64,000 bases of DNA from an uncultured Nocardioides sp. (GCF_947489365.1 NZ_CANLDB010000009.1:62001-126000); one strand, 5' to 3'; shown: positions 36,685 through 45,562, counted from the first letter of the stretch. A program made the numbers and translations. Notes: generated from the letters alone by a model not told the origin.

Positions 36685-37644
36685 GTGGCGAGCAGCAGTC
36701 CGGCGACCGAGGTGGAGGTCGACGACCGGGTGGTCCGCGTCTCCAACCCCGACCGCGTCTACTTCCCCGAGACCGGTGCGACGAAGCTGGACCTCGTCGA
36801 GTACTACCTCGCCGTCGGCCCCGGCATCGTCAACGCGCTGTGGGAACGGCCCTGCATGCTGCACCGCTTCCCGACCGGGCTGTCGGGCGACAAGGTGCAC
36901 CAGAAGCGGCTCCCCAAGGGCGCGCCGGACTGGGTCGAGACCGTCCGCCTGCACTTCCCGCGGTGGAACCGCACCGCCGACGAGCTGTGCGTCACCGAGC
37001 TCGCCAGCGTGATCTGGGCGGTGCAGATGTCGACGGTCGAGTTCCACCCGTGGAACAGCCGCCGCGGCCACGTCGAGGAGCCCGACGAGTGGCGCATCGA
37101 TCTCGACCCGGGCCCGGACTGCGACTGGGCGACCGTGCAGCGCACCACCGCCGTCGTGCACGAGGTGCTCGACGAGCTCGGCGCCGTCGGGTCCCCCAAG
37201 ACGAGCGGCGGTCGGGGTCTCCACGTCTACGTCCGCATCGCGCCGCGCCCCTTCGCCGACGTACGGCGGGCCGCGCTGGCGTTCGCCCGCGAGGTCGAGC
37301 GCCGCTCCGACGAGGTGACCACCGCCTGGTGGCGCAAGGACCGCGACCCCGCCGACCTCTTCGTCGACTACAACCAGAACGCCCGCGACCACACCATCGC
37401 CGCGGCGTACTCGGTGCGCGGGACGCCGCGGGGCACCGTGTCGACGCCCGTGCGGTGGGACGAGGTGGACGACGTCGAGCCCGACGACTTCACGATCGCG
37501 ACCGTCCCCGCCCGCTTCGCGGACCTCGGCGACCTGCACGCCGGCATCGACGACGCGGTCTTCGACATCGCCTCGCTGCTGGAGTGGGCCGACCGCGACG
37601 AGCGCCGGGGCGCCGAGCCGCCGCCGGACCCGGAGGACGGATGA
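36685..37644 (+). CDS. stand-alone LigD-type primase/polymerase domain protein
   Basis: The 319-residue protein is the archaeo-eukaryotic primase-type PolDom of LigD without ligase or phosphoesterase modules. Visible are 'NPDRVYFPETGATKLDLVEY', the 5'-phosphate-binding 'KRLPKGAPDW' region, the metal-binding 'RIDLDPGPDCDW', 'SGGRGLHVYV' and 'LFVDYNQNARDHTIAAAYS'. Such proteins can add nucleotides in DNA end joining. No Ku gene is in this window. A small hypothetical gene follows 13 bases later. Confidence 0.88.
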   Translation: MASSSPATEVEVDDRVVRVSNPDRVYFPETGATKLDLVEYYLAVGPGIVNALWERPCMLHRFPTGLSGDKVHQKRLPKGAPDWVETVRLHFPRWNRTADELCVTELASVIWAVQMSTVEFHPWNSRRGHVEEPDEWRIDLDPGPDCDWATVQRTTAVVHEVLDELGAVGSPKTSGGRGLHVYVRIAPRPFADVRRAALAFAREVERRSDEVTTAWWRKDRDPADLFVDYNQNARDHTIAAAYSVRGTPRGTVSTPVRWDEVDDVEPDDFTIATVPARFADLGDLHAGIDDAVFDIASLLEWADRDERRGAEPPPDPEDG

Positions 37645-37657
37645 GAGGGCTCCGCCG

Positions 37658-38089
37658 ATGAGAGGCAGCTGGGACGACCTCGCCCGCCGGCTGACCAGCG
37701 CGATGCTGTCGCTGGACGTGTACGACGTCGTGATCGTCGGCGACGAGACGGGTCCCCGCAGACGGCCGTTCTTCGGGTTCGGGCCCCTGCCGCCGGTCCC
37801 GGCCCGCCGGTGGGTCTCGGTGACCGCGGCGCAGTCGGTGCTGATCGGCGAGGTCGTCGGAGCCCGGTCCTGGGGCGGCGAGTGGGACCTGGCCCCCGAG
37901 ACCGTCGACGCGCTCCTGGCGCAGGGCTGGGAGAAGCCCTGGTCCACCGACAGCACCACCCTGTGGCGCGAGGCTCCGCTGCAGTCGGCGCCGCGGATGG
38001 CCCGCGCCCTGGTGCGGGCGCTGCAGGCCATGGGGTGCGAGATGGAGACCCTCGAGGTCACCCGCACCCGCGAGGAACCCGAACCGTGA
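37658..38089 (+). CDS. small hypothetical protein
   Basis: This 143-residue protein starts 'MRGSWDDLARRLTSAMLSLD' and has a hydrophobic strand 'YDVVIVGDET', a Trp-rich middle ('ARSWGGEWDLAPETVDALL', 'LWREAP') and a helical end. The alternating strand/helix pattern suggests a small alpha/beta chaperone-like fold (TY-Chap-like families look similar), but I cannot assign it. GAGAGG upstream supports the ATG. It is probably cotranscribed with the polymerase gene upstream and the dehydrogenase downstream. Confidence 0.6.
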   Translation: MRGSWDDLARRLTSAMLSLDVYDVVIVGDETGPRRRPFFGFGPLPPVPARRWVSVTAAQSVLIGEVVGARSWGGEWDLAPETVDALLAQGWEKPWSTDSTTLWREAPLQSAPRMARALVRALQAMGCEMETLEVTRTREEPEP

Positions 38090-38099
38090 GAGGACGACC

Positions 38100-39116
38100 G
38101 TGAGAGCAGCGCTGCTGCACGGAGCGCACGACCTGCGCGCCGCCGAGGTGCCCGACCCCGAGCCCGCCGACGGCGAGACGCTCGTCGCCGTGGAGGCGCT
38201 GGGCATCTGCGGCAGCGACCTCCACTGGTACGACGAGGGCCGCATCGGCAGTGCCGTCCTGTCGCAGCCCGTCGTCCCCGGCCACGAGATCGGCGGCCGC
38301 GCGCTGACCGGCCCGTACGCCGGGCAGGTGGTCGCCCTCGACCCCGCGGCCAGCTGCGGCGCCTGCGCGCTGTGCCACGCCGGCAAGCACAACCTGTGCC
38401 GCGCCATCCGCTTCGCCGGCGACGGCACTGCTCCGGGCGGCCTCGCCGAGCGCCTCGCCTGGCCCACAGCGCTCCTCTTCCCCATGCCCGAGGGCAGCAC
38501 CGCCGTCGACGCCGCCCTGCTCGAGCCCCTCGGGGTCGCGACGTACGCCGTCCAGCTGGTCGGGGTGCCGGTCGGCGAGACCGTCGCCGTGGTCGGCCTC
38601 GGCCCCATCGGCCAGCTGGTCTGCCGCCTGGCCCGCGCCGCCGGCGCCGCCCGCGTGGTCGGCGTCGACCCGCTGGCGCACCGCCGCGAGGCCGCGCTCG
38701 ACGGTCCCGGTGCGGTCGACGCGGTCCTCGACGCCCCGGACGCCCGCGACGAGGACACCTGGCGCGAGGTCGCCCCCGACGGCGTCCCGGTCGTGTACGA
38801 CGCTTGCGGGTCGCCCGACGCGCTCACCGAGGCGCTGACCGCGGTCGCGCCCGACGGCGACGTCGTCCTTGCGGGCATCCCCGACGGCAACGTCACGACC
38901 TTCCCGGCCGACCTCGCCCGCCGCAAGGGGGTGCGGTTCACCACCGTGCGGCGGATGCGGGACAGCTACCCGGCCGCCCTGCGGCTGCTCGCCTCCGGAC
39001 GCCTGAGCCTCGACGGGCTCGTCGACCGCACCTGGGGCCTGGACGACGCCACGGCCGCGTTCGACCACGCGCTCGCCCGGCAGGGGCTCAAGACCGTGAT
39101 CGAGCCCCACCGCTAG
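38100..39116 (+). CDS. zinc-dependent medium-chain dehydrogenase (idonate/sorbitol dehydrogenase-like)
   Basis: The 338-residue protein has the catalytic zinc region 'GICGSDLHWYDEGRIG' and 'VPGHEIGG', and the structural zinc Cys cluster 'CGACALCHAGKHNLC'. A Rossmann segment 'VAVVGLGPIGQLVCRLARAA' lies near residue 160. The pattern 'GSDLHWYDEGRIG' is closest to L-idonate 5-dehydrogenase and related polyol dehydrogenases. The true substrate is unknown. The GTG lies 10 bases after the preceding stop. Confidence 0.85.
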   Translation: MRAALLHGAHDLRAAEVPDPEPADGETLVAVEALGICGSDLHWYDEGRIGSAVLSQPVVPGHEIGGRALTGPYAGQVVALDPAASCGACALCHAGKHNLCRAIRFAGDGTAPGGLAERLAWPTALLFPMPEGSTAVDAALLEPLGVATYAVQLVGVPVGETVAVVGLGPIGQLVCRLARAAGAARVVGVDPLAHRREAALDGPGAVDAVLDAPDARDEDTWREVAPDGVPVVYDACGSPDALTEALTAVAPDGDVVLAGIPDGNVTTFPADLARRKGVRFTTVRRMRDSYPAALRLLASGRLSLDGLVDRTWGLDDATAAFDHALARQGLKTVIEPHR

Positions 39117-39124
39117 GTCCCCGC

Positions 39125-39130
39125 TAGGTT
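39125..39130 (+). promoter_or_regulatory. -10 box of rpe (leaderless)
   Basis: TAGGTT is followed by six bases and the GTG at 39137, with no Shine-Dalgarno. Confidence 0.6.
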
Positions 39131-39136
39131 CGGCGC

Positions 39137-39814
39137 GTGGGCATCCAGATCACGCCGAGCATCCTGAACGCCGACTTCTCCCGGCTGGGTGAGGAGGTCG
39201 CCCGCATCCCGGGCGCCGACCTCGTCCACGTCGACGTCATGGACAACCACTTCGTCCCCAACCTCACGTTCGGCCCGACGATGGTCGAGGCCCTCGCACG
39301 GGTGAGCGCCGTGCCGCTCGACGCGCACCTGATGATCGCCGACGTCGACCGCCACGCCGTCACGTACGTCGAGGCGGGCTGCGCCTCGGTCACCTTCCAC
39401 GTCGAGGCCGCCGCCGCCCCGGTGCGCCTCGCCCGCGAGATCCGCTCCGCCGGCGCCCGCGCGAGCATGGCGCTGCGCCCCGCCACCCCGATCGAGCCGT
39501 ACGCCGACCTGCTGGGCGAGCTCGACATGCTCCTGCTGATGACCGTGGAGCCCGGCTTCGGCGGCCAGCCGTTCCTCGACCTCGTCCTGCCGAAGATCCG
39601 CCGCGCCCGCGCCCTCGTCGACGCCCACGGCGGCGAGGTCCGACTCCAGGTCGACGGCGGCGTCTCGCCGGACACCATCGGTCGCTGCGCCGAGGCCGGC
39701 GCCGACACCTTCGTCGCCGGGAGCGCCGTCTACTCCGCCGACGACCCCGACGCGATGGTCGCCGAGCTGCGGCGCCTCGCGGAGCAGCACTCCGAGGCCG
39801 CCGCGCCCCGGTGA
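39137..39814 (+). CDS. rpe: ribulose-phosphate 3-epimerase
   Basis: Rpe (225 residues) interconverts ribulose 5-phosphate and xylulose 5-phosphate. The TIM-barrel metal-binding motifs are 'SILNADFSRLGEEV', 'HVDVMDNHFVPNLTFGP', 'DAHLMIADVDR', 'TVEPGFGGQPF' and 'QVDGGVSPDTI'. The leaderless promoter supports the GTG start. The stop overlaps the following helicase gene. Confidence 0.97.
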   Translation: MGIQITPSILNADFSRLGEEVARIPGADLVHVDVMDNHFVPNLTFGPTMVEALARVSAVPLDAHLMIADVDRHAVTYVEAGCASVTFHVEAAAAPVRLAREIRSAGARASMALRPATPIEPYADLLGELDMLLLMTVEPGFGGQPFLDLVLPKIRRARALVDAHGGEVRLQVDGGVSPDTIGRCAEAGADTFVAGSAVYSADDPDAMVAELRRLAEQHSEAAAPR

Positions 39815-42666
39815 GCGACGCCCAGCCCGACGGGCCCGCCGAGCCCGCCTCGTCGGCCGCGAGGCTCGCCGCCACCCGGTCCCCGCACGCTCTGCGCCGC
39901 CACCAGGCCGAGGCGCTGGAGGCCCTCGCGGCGACGCGGGCCGCCGGCCGCACGCGCGCCTGGGTGGCCCTGCCCCCGGGCGCCGGGAAGACGCTGGTGG
40001 GGCTCGAGACCGTCCGCCGCGAGCAGCGACCGGCCCTCGTGCTCTGCCCCAACACCGCCGTCCAGGGCCAGTGGGTCCGTGCCTGGGGCGCGATGCGCGA
40101 CGCCGACGGCGGGGCCACCGCCGCGACCGTCTCCACCGAGCGTGACCTGGCCGCCGACCTCACGGTCCTGACGTACCAGGCACTCGCCGTCTTCCGCAGC
40201 GAGCAGGAGGAGGACACCGGCGAGGAGGAGAGCGAGGACCCGGGGGTCCTCGACCGGCTGCACCCGAACGGCCGGGCCCTCGTCGAACGCCTGCGGGGTC
40301 TCGGACCGGTGACCCTCGTCCTCGACGAGTGCCACCACCTCGTCGAGACCTGGGGCCGGCTGCTGGCCGAGGTCCTCGACCTGCTGCCGGACGCCGTCGT
40401 CCTCGGTCTCACCGCCACCCCGCCCACGGCGGTCCGGGGTGCCCAGGCCGCCCTCGTCGACGAGCTGTTCGGCGACATCGCGTACGCCGTCTCCGTCCCG
40501 GCCGTGGTCCGCGAGGGCCACCTCGCCCCGTTCACCGACCTGGTGTGGCTGACGACCCCGACGGCCGAGGAGTCGGAGTGGCTCGCCGGGAGCCGCCTGC
40601 GGTTCACCGAGCTGGTCACGGCGCTGACCGACCCCTCCTTCGGCTCGACGCCGTTCCTGACGTGGGTCGACCGGCGCTTCGCCGGTGACCTGCCGTTCGA
40701 CCGGGTCGCCGCGTCGGCCCCGGCGCTGGGCGACGCCGCCCTGAGGCTGCGGCACGCCGGCCTGCTGCGTCTGCGGGACACCGACCACGTGCACAGCGCC
40801 GAGCGGCACCGGCGGGCCCCCGACGCGGAGGACTGGGGCCTCCTCGTCGACGACTGGTACGACGGCTGCCTGCTCGAGGGCACCGACCCCGCCGACGAGC
40901 AGGTGCGCGAGGCCCTGCGGCGCGCCCTGCCGGCGGTCGGCTGGCAGGTCACCCGCCGCGGGCTGCGTCGGGGCCGCTCGCCGGTCGACCGGGTGCTGGC
41001 CCGCAGCGCGGCGAAGTCGCGCGCCCTGGTCGAGATCGTCTCCGCCGAGCACCGCGCCCTCGGCGAGCGGCTGCGAATGCTCGTCGTCTGCGACCACGAG
41101 CGCGCCACGGCGACCGTGCCCGCCGACCTGCACGGCGTGGTCTCGGTGCGGGCCGGCTCGGCCCGGCTGGCCCTGGCCGACCTCCTGGCCGACCCCGTGA
41201 CGGCCGCGCTGGACCCGGTGCTCGTGACCGGGCGCACCGTCGCCGCGGCGCCGGCGACGCTCGAGCGGCTGCGGGCCCGGGTGCGGGCCGACCGGGGGGT
41301 CGACCTGGTCGTCGGGCCACCCGACGACGACGGCGCCGCCGAGCTCGCCGGCGCCTGGACGAGCCGCACCTGGGTCCGGGCCGTCAGCGACCTCCTGGCC
41401 GACGGCGGCTGTCGGGTCCTCGTCGGCACCCGCGCGCTGCTCGGGGAGGGCTGGGACGCGCCGGCGCTCACCGGCCTGGTCGACCTCGGTACGGCCACGA
41501 CCGCCACCAGCGTCGTCCAGACGCGCGGTCGGTCGCTGCGGCTCGACCCGGCTGACCCCGACAAGGTCGCGGTCAACTGGACGGTCTGCGCCGTCGCCCC
41601 CGACCACCCGCGGGGCGGCTCGGACTGGCAGCGGACCGTCGCCAAGCACCAGGGCTACCTCGGCGTCGACGCGACCGGCGAGGTCGTCGACGGCGTGGCG
41701 CACATCCACCCGTCGTTCTCGCCGTGGTCCCCGCCGGACGCGGTCACCTTCGACGCCGTCAACGCCTCGATGCTCCTGCGCGCCGAGCGGCGTCACGCCG
41801 TCGCGGAGGCCTGGGCCGTCGGGTCGCCGTACGACGACGTGCTGCGGGTGACCGCCCGGGTCACCCCGTCCGCCACCCTGAGCCCCGTGCGGACGCCCGC
41901 GGAGGGTGGGCTCGCGGAGGCGGTCGGAGCGGGGGATCCCCCCGACGCCGTCGTCGGCCCGGACGGCGTCGAGACCCGCGGCGCGACGTGGCCCGCCGGC
42001 GTGCCCCGGGCCCTGACGTGGGTCGTGCTCGCGCTGACCCTCACCCAGGTGGCGCTCTCCTGGGTGACCACCGCCCTGGGCCTGCTCGTGCTTGTCGGGC
42101 TCGTGGCCCACGACCGTCACGTCGTACGACGCCGGCGGGAGGTCGCCGTCCGCGCCCTGCGCCCGCCGGACCTGCTCCAGGTGGCCGCCGCGGTCGCCGA
42201 CGGCCTGCGCGACGCCGGCCTGGCCTCGGCGGGCTCCGAGGCGGTCCGGTGGCGGCCGGACGCCGACGGGGCGGTCCGGGTCCGTCTCGACGTCGACGGC
42301 CGCGGGCCCGACGCCGTCGGGGAGAGCGAGCGGTTCGCCGAGGCCCTCGCCGAGGTCACCGGCGCCGTCGAGCAGCCCCGCTACCTCGTGCCCCGGTACA
42401 CCGCTCCGGTGCCGACCGACCGGGAGCTGCGGCGAGCGAGGACCCTCGGTGCGCTCCGGCCCGCGGGGGAGACGTGGCACGCCGTCCCCACCGTCCTCGG
42501 CGTACGACGGGAGCGTGCCGACGCGTTCGCCGCCGCCTGGGACCGCTGGGTCGGCGGTCGGCCCGCCGTCCTCACGGCCGACCCGCGCGGGGCGGGCGCC
42601 CTCGCCGCCGCCCGCGGCGCCGACCCCCTGGCGGACGGCGCCGCGTTGCGGACCTCCTGGCACTGA
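39811..42666 (+). CDS. superfamily 2 DEAD/DEAH helicase-like protein with C-terminal membrane hairpin
   Basis: The 951-residue protein begins with an SF2 helicase core: 'RRHQAEAL' as a Q-motif-like start, Walker A 'LPPGAGKTLVGLE' near residue 53, 'DECHHLVETWG' (DECH box) and 'LGLTATPP'. The second RecA-like domain ends with 'RALLGEGWDAPALTGLVDLG' and 'QTRGRSLR' (motif VI). At about residues 730-770 two hydrophobic helices ('ALTWVVLALTLTQVALSWVT', then 'ALGLLVLVGLVA') predict a membrane hairpin. About 180 polar residues follow. A membrane-tethered helicase of this layout is unusual and its substrate is unknown. GTG start overlaps rpe. Confidence 0.8.
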   Translation: MSDAQPDGPAEPASSAARLAATRSPHALRRHQAEALEALAATRAAGRTRAWVALPPGAGKTLVGLETVRREQRPALVLCPNTAVQGQWVRAWGAMRDADGGATAATVSTERDLAADLTVLTYQALAVFRSEQEEDTGEEESEDPGVLDRLHPNGRALVERLRGLGPVTLVLDECHHLVETWGRLLAEVLDLLPDAVVLGLTATPPTAVRGAQAALVDELFGDIAYAVSVPAVVREGHLAPFTDLVWLTTPTAEESEWLAGSRLRFTELVTALTDPSFGSTPFLTWVDRRFAGDLPFDRVAASAPALGDAALRLRHAGLLRLRDTDHVHSAERHRRAPDAEDWGLLVDDWYDGCLLEGTDPADEQVREALRRALPAVGWQVTRRGLRRGRSPVDRVLARSAAKSRALVEIVSAEHRALGERLRMLVVCDHERATATVPADLHGVVSVRAGSARLALADLLADPVTAALDPVLVTGRTVAAAPATLERLRARVRADRGVDLVVGPPDDDGAAELAGAWTSRTWVRAVSDLLADGGCRVLVGTRALLGEGWDAPALTGLVDLGTATTATSVVQTRGRSLRLDPADPDKVAVNWTVCAVAPDHPRGGSDWQRTVAKHQGYLGVDATGEVVDGVAHIHPSFSPWSPPDAVTFDAVNASMLLRAERRHAVAEAWAVGSPYDDVLRVTARVTPSATLSPVRTPAEGGLAEAVGAGDPPDAVVGPDGVETRGATWPAGVPRALTWVVLALTLTQVALSWVTTALGLLVLVGLVAHDRHVVRRRREVAVRALRPPDLLQVAAAVADGLRDAGLASAGSEAVRWRPDADGAVRVRLDVDGRGPDAVGESERFAEALAEVTGAVEQPRYLVPRYTAPVPTDRELRRARTLGALRPAGETWHAVPTVLGVRRERADAFAAAWDRWVGGRPAVLTADPRGAGALAAARGADPLADGAALRTSWH

Positions 42667-42740
42667 CACCGGTAGGTCCCGCCGGGGGACCCCTCGGCCG
42701 GACCGCGTGGGACGGTCCCGGGAACAAACCTCGGCTCTGG

Positions 42741-42746
42741 CATATT
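42741..42746 (+). promoter_or_regulatory. candidate -10 box of the riboflavin operon
   Basis: CATATT lies 26 bases before the first paired base of the FMN riboswitch. No convincing -35 box is visible. Confidence 0.35.
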
Positions 42747-42771
42747 GAGCCACCAGACGAGCAACACGCTC

Positions 42772-42897
42772 GCGTGCTCTGGGGTCGGTGAAAGTCCGAG
42801 CCGGCGGTGACAGTCCGCGACCCGGCCACATCCAGTGGCCGGTTGACCAGGTGGGATTCCTGGACCGACGGTGAGAGTCCGGATGGGAAGTGCACGC
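42772..42897 (+). promoter_or_regulatory. FMN riboswitch (RFN element)
   Basis: The closing stem P1 is GCGTGC (42772-42777) with GCACGC (42892-42897). Inside are the invariant segments GGGGTCGGTGAAAGTCC, GCCGGCGGTGACAGTCCGCG, GGTTGACCAGGTGGGATTCC and CCGACGGTGAGAGTCCGGAT, in the RFN order. It lies 87 bases upstream of ribE and should switch the operon off when FMN is abundant. Confidence 0.95.
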
Positions 42898-42950
42898 AGG
42901 CAGGTGACCGCGCCCACGGTGCGGCCGCCGACCGCCAACGTCCCACCCCG

Positions 42951-42979
42951 GAGCCTCCGTCCACAGCAGGGGAAGGCTC
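42951..42979 (+). promoter_or_regulatory. Shine-Dalgarno-sequestering hairpin of the FMN riboswitch
   Basis: GAGCCT (42951-42956) can pair with AGGCTC (42974-42979), which includes part of the ribE ribosome binding site GGGGAAGG. There is no T tract, so the expression platform is probably translational rather than a terminator. Confidence 0.6.
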
Positions 42980-42984
42980 AGCAG

Positions 42985-43596
42985 ATGTTCACCGGGATCG
43001 TCGAGGAGCTCGGCACCGTCCGCGCCGTCGAGCGCGGCGCGGAGTCCGCACGGCTCACGGTGGCCGCGTCCACCGTCCTGGCCGACGCCGCCGGCGGCGA
43101 CTCGATCGCCGTCAACGGCTGCTGCCTCACCGTCGCCGCGCAGGGTGACGGCACGTTCACCGCCGACGTCATGCTCGCCACGCTGGACCGCACCTCGCTG
43201 GGCGCGCTCGAGGCCGGGTCCCCGGTCAACCTGGAGCGCGCCGCCACCCTCTCGACCCGCCTCGGCGGGCACCTCGTGCAGGGCCACGTCGACGGCGTCG
43301 GCACCGTCGTGTCCCGCGAGCCGGGGGAGAACTGGGACGTCGTCACCGTCGACCTCCCCGACGCCGCGATGGGCCGCTACCTCGTCGACCAGGGGTCGGT
43401 GGCGGTGGACGGCGTGAGCCTCACCGTGCTGCGCACCACGCCCACCGGGTTCGCCGTCAGCCTCATCCCCGAGACGCTCGCACGCACCACGCTCGGTCAC
43501 CGGCGGCCCGGCGACAGCGTCAACCTCGAGGTCGACGTCCTCGCCAAGCACGTGGAGAAGCTGCTGGGCCACCGGGCGACGGAGGCGGCGCGATGA
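42985..43596 (+). CDS. ribE: riboflavin synthase alpha chain
   Basis: Riboflavin synthase (203 residues) dismutates two lumazines to riboflavin. It has two lumazine-binding barrels, each with the pattern seen in 'MFTGIVEELGTV' and 'SIAVNGCCLTV' (first) and 'GHLVQGHVDGVGTV' and 'SVAVDGVSLTV' (second). The C-terminal 'IPETLARTTLG' is typical. The ATG at 42985 follows GGGGAAGG; an in-frame upstream codon at 42871 lies inside the riboswitch and is rejected. Confidence 0.96.
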   Translation: MFTGIVEELGTVRAVERGAESARLTVAASTVLADAAGGDSIAVNGCCLTVAAQGDGTFTADVMLATLDRTSLGALEAGSPVNLERAATLSTRLGGHLVQGHVDGVGTVVSREPGENWDVVTVDLPDAAMGRYLVDQGSVAVDGVSLTVLRTTPTGFAVSLIPETLARTTLGHRRPGDSVNLEVDVLAKHVEKLLGHRATEAAR

Positions 43597-44303
43597 TCGA
43601 GACCGCCGTCCAGTGGCTCCTGCACGGCGTCATCCCGGTCGCCGGGGGAGCGCTCGCCGTCCGCGAGGTCGTCGGCAACCTGTTCGGGCTGGGCAGCGCT
43701 GTGCTCGGCATGCGCCGCACCGTCTGGGCCTGGCCCGTCGGTCTCGTCGGCAACGTCCTGTTGTTCACCGTCTTCGTCACCGGCGAGCTCGGCGGCCACA
43801 CCGCCGGCGAGCCGCTGTGGGGCCAGGCGGGGCGCCAGCTGATGTTCATCGCGGTCGGCGTGTACGGGTTCTGGCGCTGGTCGCGCCACGGCGACGCCGC
43901 GGACGCCGCGGACGGCGGGGCGCTGACGCCCCGGTGGGCCACCGCCACCGAGCGGCTCACCCTGCTGGGCCTGGCCGCGGTCGGGTACGCCGCCGCGTAC
44001 GGCCTGCTCCTGCTCATCGGCTCCTGGGGCCCCGTCACCGAGGCCTGGATCCTCGCCGGGTCGCTGCTCGCGACGTGGGGGATGGCCCGCGGGTACGTCG
44101 AGTTCTGGCTGGTGTGGATCGCCGTCGACGTGGTCGGGGTGACCACCCTGGTGCAGGCGGGCTACTACCCGACCGCCTTCATGTACCTGTTCTACGGCGG
44201 CTTCTGCGTGGTCGGCTTCGTGGCCTGGCTCCGCGCGTCCCGTCGCCTGCCGGCCCCGCACGGGACGGCGCCCCTCGAGAAGAGCCCGGAGGTCCCCGCA
44301 TGA
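43593..44303 (+). CDS. ribM: PnuC-family transporter, probable riboflavin importer (RibM type)
   Basis: The 236-residue protein has about seven hydrophobic helices and the PnuC-family pattern 'WAWPVGLVGNVLLFTVFV' near residue 46 and 'VEFWLVWIAVDVVGV' near residue 170. PnuC proteins transport nicotinamide riboside, but relatives encoded in FMN-riboswitch operons of actinobacteria (RibM/PnuX) import riboflavin by facilitated diffusion. Position between ribE and ribBA under the same riboswitch favours riboflavin. ATG overlaps the ribE stop. Confidence 0.85.
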   Translation: MIETAVQWLLHGVIPVAGGALAVREVVGNLFGLGSAVLGMRRTVWAWPVGLVGNVLLFTVFVTGELGGHTAGEPLWGQAGRQLMFIAVGVYGFWRWSRHGDAADAADGGALTPRWATATERLTLLGLAAVGYAAAYGLLLLIGSWGPVTEAWILAGSLLATWGMARGYVEFWLVWIAVDVVGVTTLVQAGYYPTAFMYLFYGGFCVVGFVAWLRASRRLPAPHGTAPLEKSPEVPA

Positions 44304-45562
44304 GCGTCCGCCTGGACGACGTCGAGCACGCCATCGCCGAGGTGGCCGCGGGTCGCGCCGTGGTCGTCGTCGACGACGAGGACCGCGAGAACGAGGGCGA
44401 CCTCGTCTTCGCGGCGTCCAAGGCGACGCCGGAGCTGATGGCGTTCACCGTGCGCCACTCCAGCGGCGTGATCTGCGTGCCGATGGAGGCACGCACGCTG
44501 GACCGGCTCGAGATCCCGCTGATGACGCCGCACAACCGGGACCCGCTGCGGACGGCGTACACGATCACGGTCGACGCCCGCGACGGCGTGACCACCGGGA
44601 TCTCGGCCGCGGACCGGGCGCACACCGCCCGGACGCTCGCCGACTCCGCGACCGAGCCGTGGGAGCTCACGCGGCCCGGCCACGTCTTCCCGCTGCGCTA
44701 CCGCGAGGGCGGCGTCCTGGTGCGCCGTGGCCACACGGAGGCCTCCGTCGACCTGGCCCGCCTGGCCGGGCTGACGCCCGCCGGCGTGCTGGTCGAGATC
44801 GTCAACGACGACGGCACGATGAAGCGCGGGCCGGAGCTGCGGGAGTTCGCCGACGCCCACGGCCTGGCGATGATCTCGATCGAGCAGCTGGTCCGCTACC
44901 GGCGCCGTACCGAGCGCCACGCCCAGCGGGTGGCGACCACCCGTCTGCCCACGCGGTTCGGCGACTTCACGGCGTACGGCTACCGCGTGGACCTCGACGA
45001 CTCCGAGCACGTGGCGCTGGTCCACGGCGACCTCGACGCGGCCGGTGACGAGCCCGTGCTCGTCCGGGTGCACTCCGAGTGCCTCACCGGCGACGTGTTC
45101 GGCTCCGACCGCTGCGACTGCGGGCCCCAGCTCGACGAGGCGATGGAGCGGATCGTCGCCGAGGGGCGCGGCGTCGTCGTCTACCTGCGCGGTCACGAGG
45201 GCCGCGGGATCGGCCTCGTCGCGAAGCTGCAGGCCTACCAGCTCCAGGACGGCGGACGCGACACCGTCGACGCCAACCTCGACCTCGGCCTGCCCGCCGA
45301 CGCCCGCCACTACGGCACGGCGACCCAGATCCTCAAGGATCTGGGCGTGGGGTCCGTGCGCCTGATGACCAACAACCCGGACAAGACCGAGTCCCTCACC
45401 GAGTACGGCGTGCCCGTCGCCGAGACCGTGCCGCTCACCCCGCGGCCCAACGGCCACAACCTCGCCTACCTGGTGACCAAGCGCGACCGGATGGGCCACG
45501 TGCTGCCCGGCCTGCCCGACCTCGACGATCTCGCGCACGACCTGGAGGAGACACCCCGATGA
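44300..45562 (+). CDS. ribBA: bifunctional DHBP synthase / GTP cyclohydrolase II
   Basis: RibBA (420 residues) supplies both riboflavin precursors. The RibB half (residues 1-205) has 'VVDDEDRENEGDLVFAA', 'HSSGVICVPM' and 'GHTEASVDLARLAG'. The RibA half has the zinc Cys motif 'HSECLTGDVFGSDRCDCGPQ' near residue 255, 'YLRGHEGRGIGL' and 'RLMTNNPDK'. The ATG overlaps the transporter stop and the gene overlaps ribH. Confidence 0.97.
   Translation: MSVRLDDVEHAIAEVAAGRAVVVVDDEDRENEGDLVFAASKATPELMAFTVRHSSGVICVPMEARTLDRLEIPLMTPHNRDPLRTAYTITVDARDGVTTGISAADRAHTARTLADSATEPWELTRPGHVFPLRYREGGVLVRRGHTEASVDLARLAGLTPAGVLVEIVNDDGTMKRGPELREFADAHGLAMISIEQLVRYRRRTERHAQRVATTRLPTRFGDFTAYGYRVDLDDSEHVALVHGDLDAAGDEPVLVRVHSECLTGDVFGSDRCDCGPQLDEAMERIVAEGRGVVVYLRGHEGRGIGLVAKLQAYQLQDGGRDTVDANLDLGLPADARHYGTATQILKDLGVGSVRLMTNNPDKTESLTEYGVPVAETVPLTPRPNGHNLAYLVTKRDRMGHVLPGLPDLDDLAHDLEETPR

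Noticed and set aside
36685..37644. Complete LigD (polymerase-phosphoesterase-ligase)
   Set aside because: Only the polymerase domain is present. No ATP-dependent ligase KxDG motif or phosphoesterase follows.
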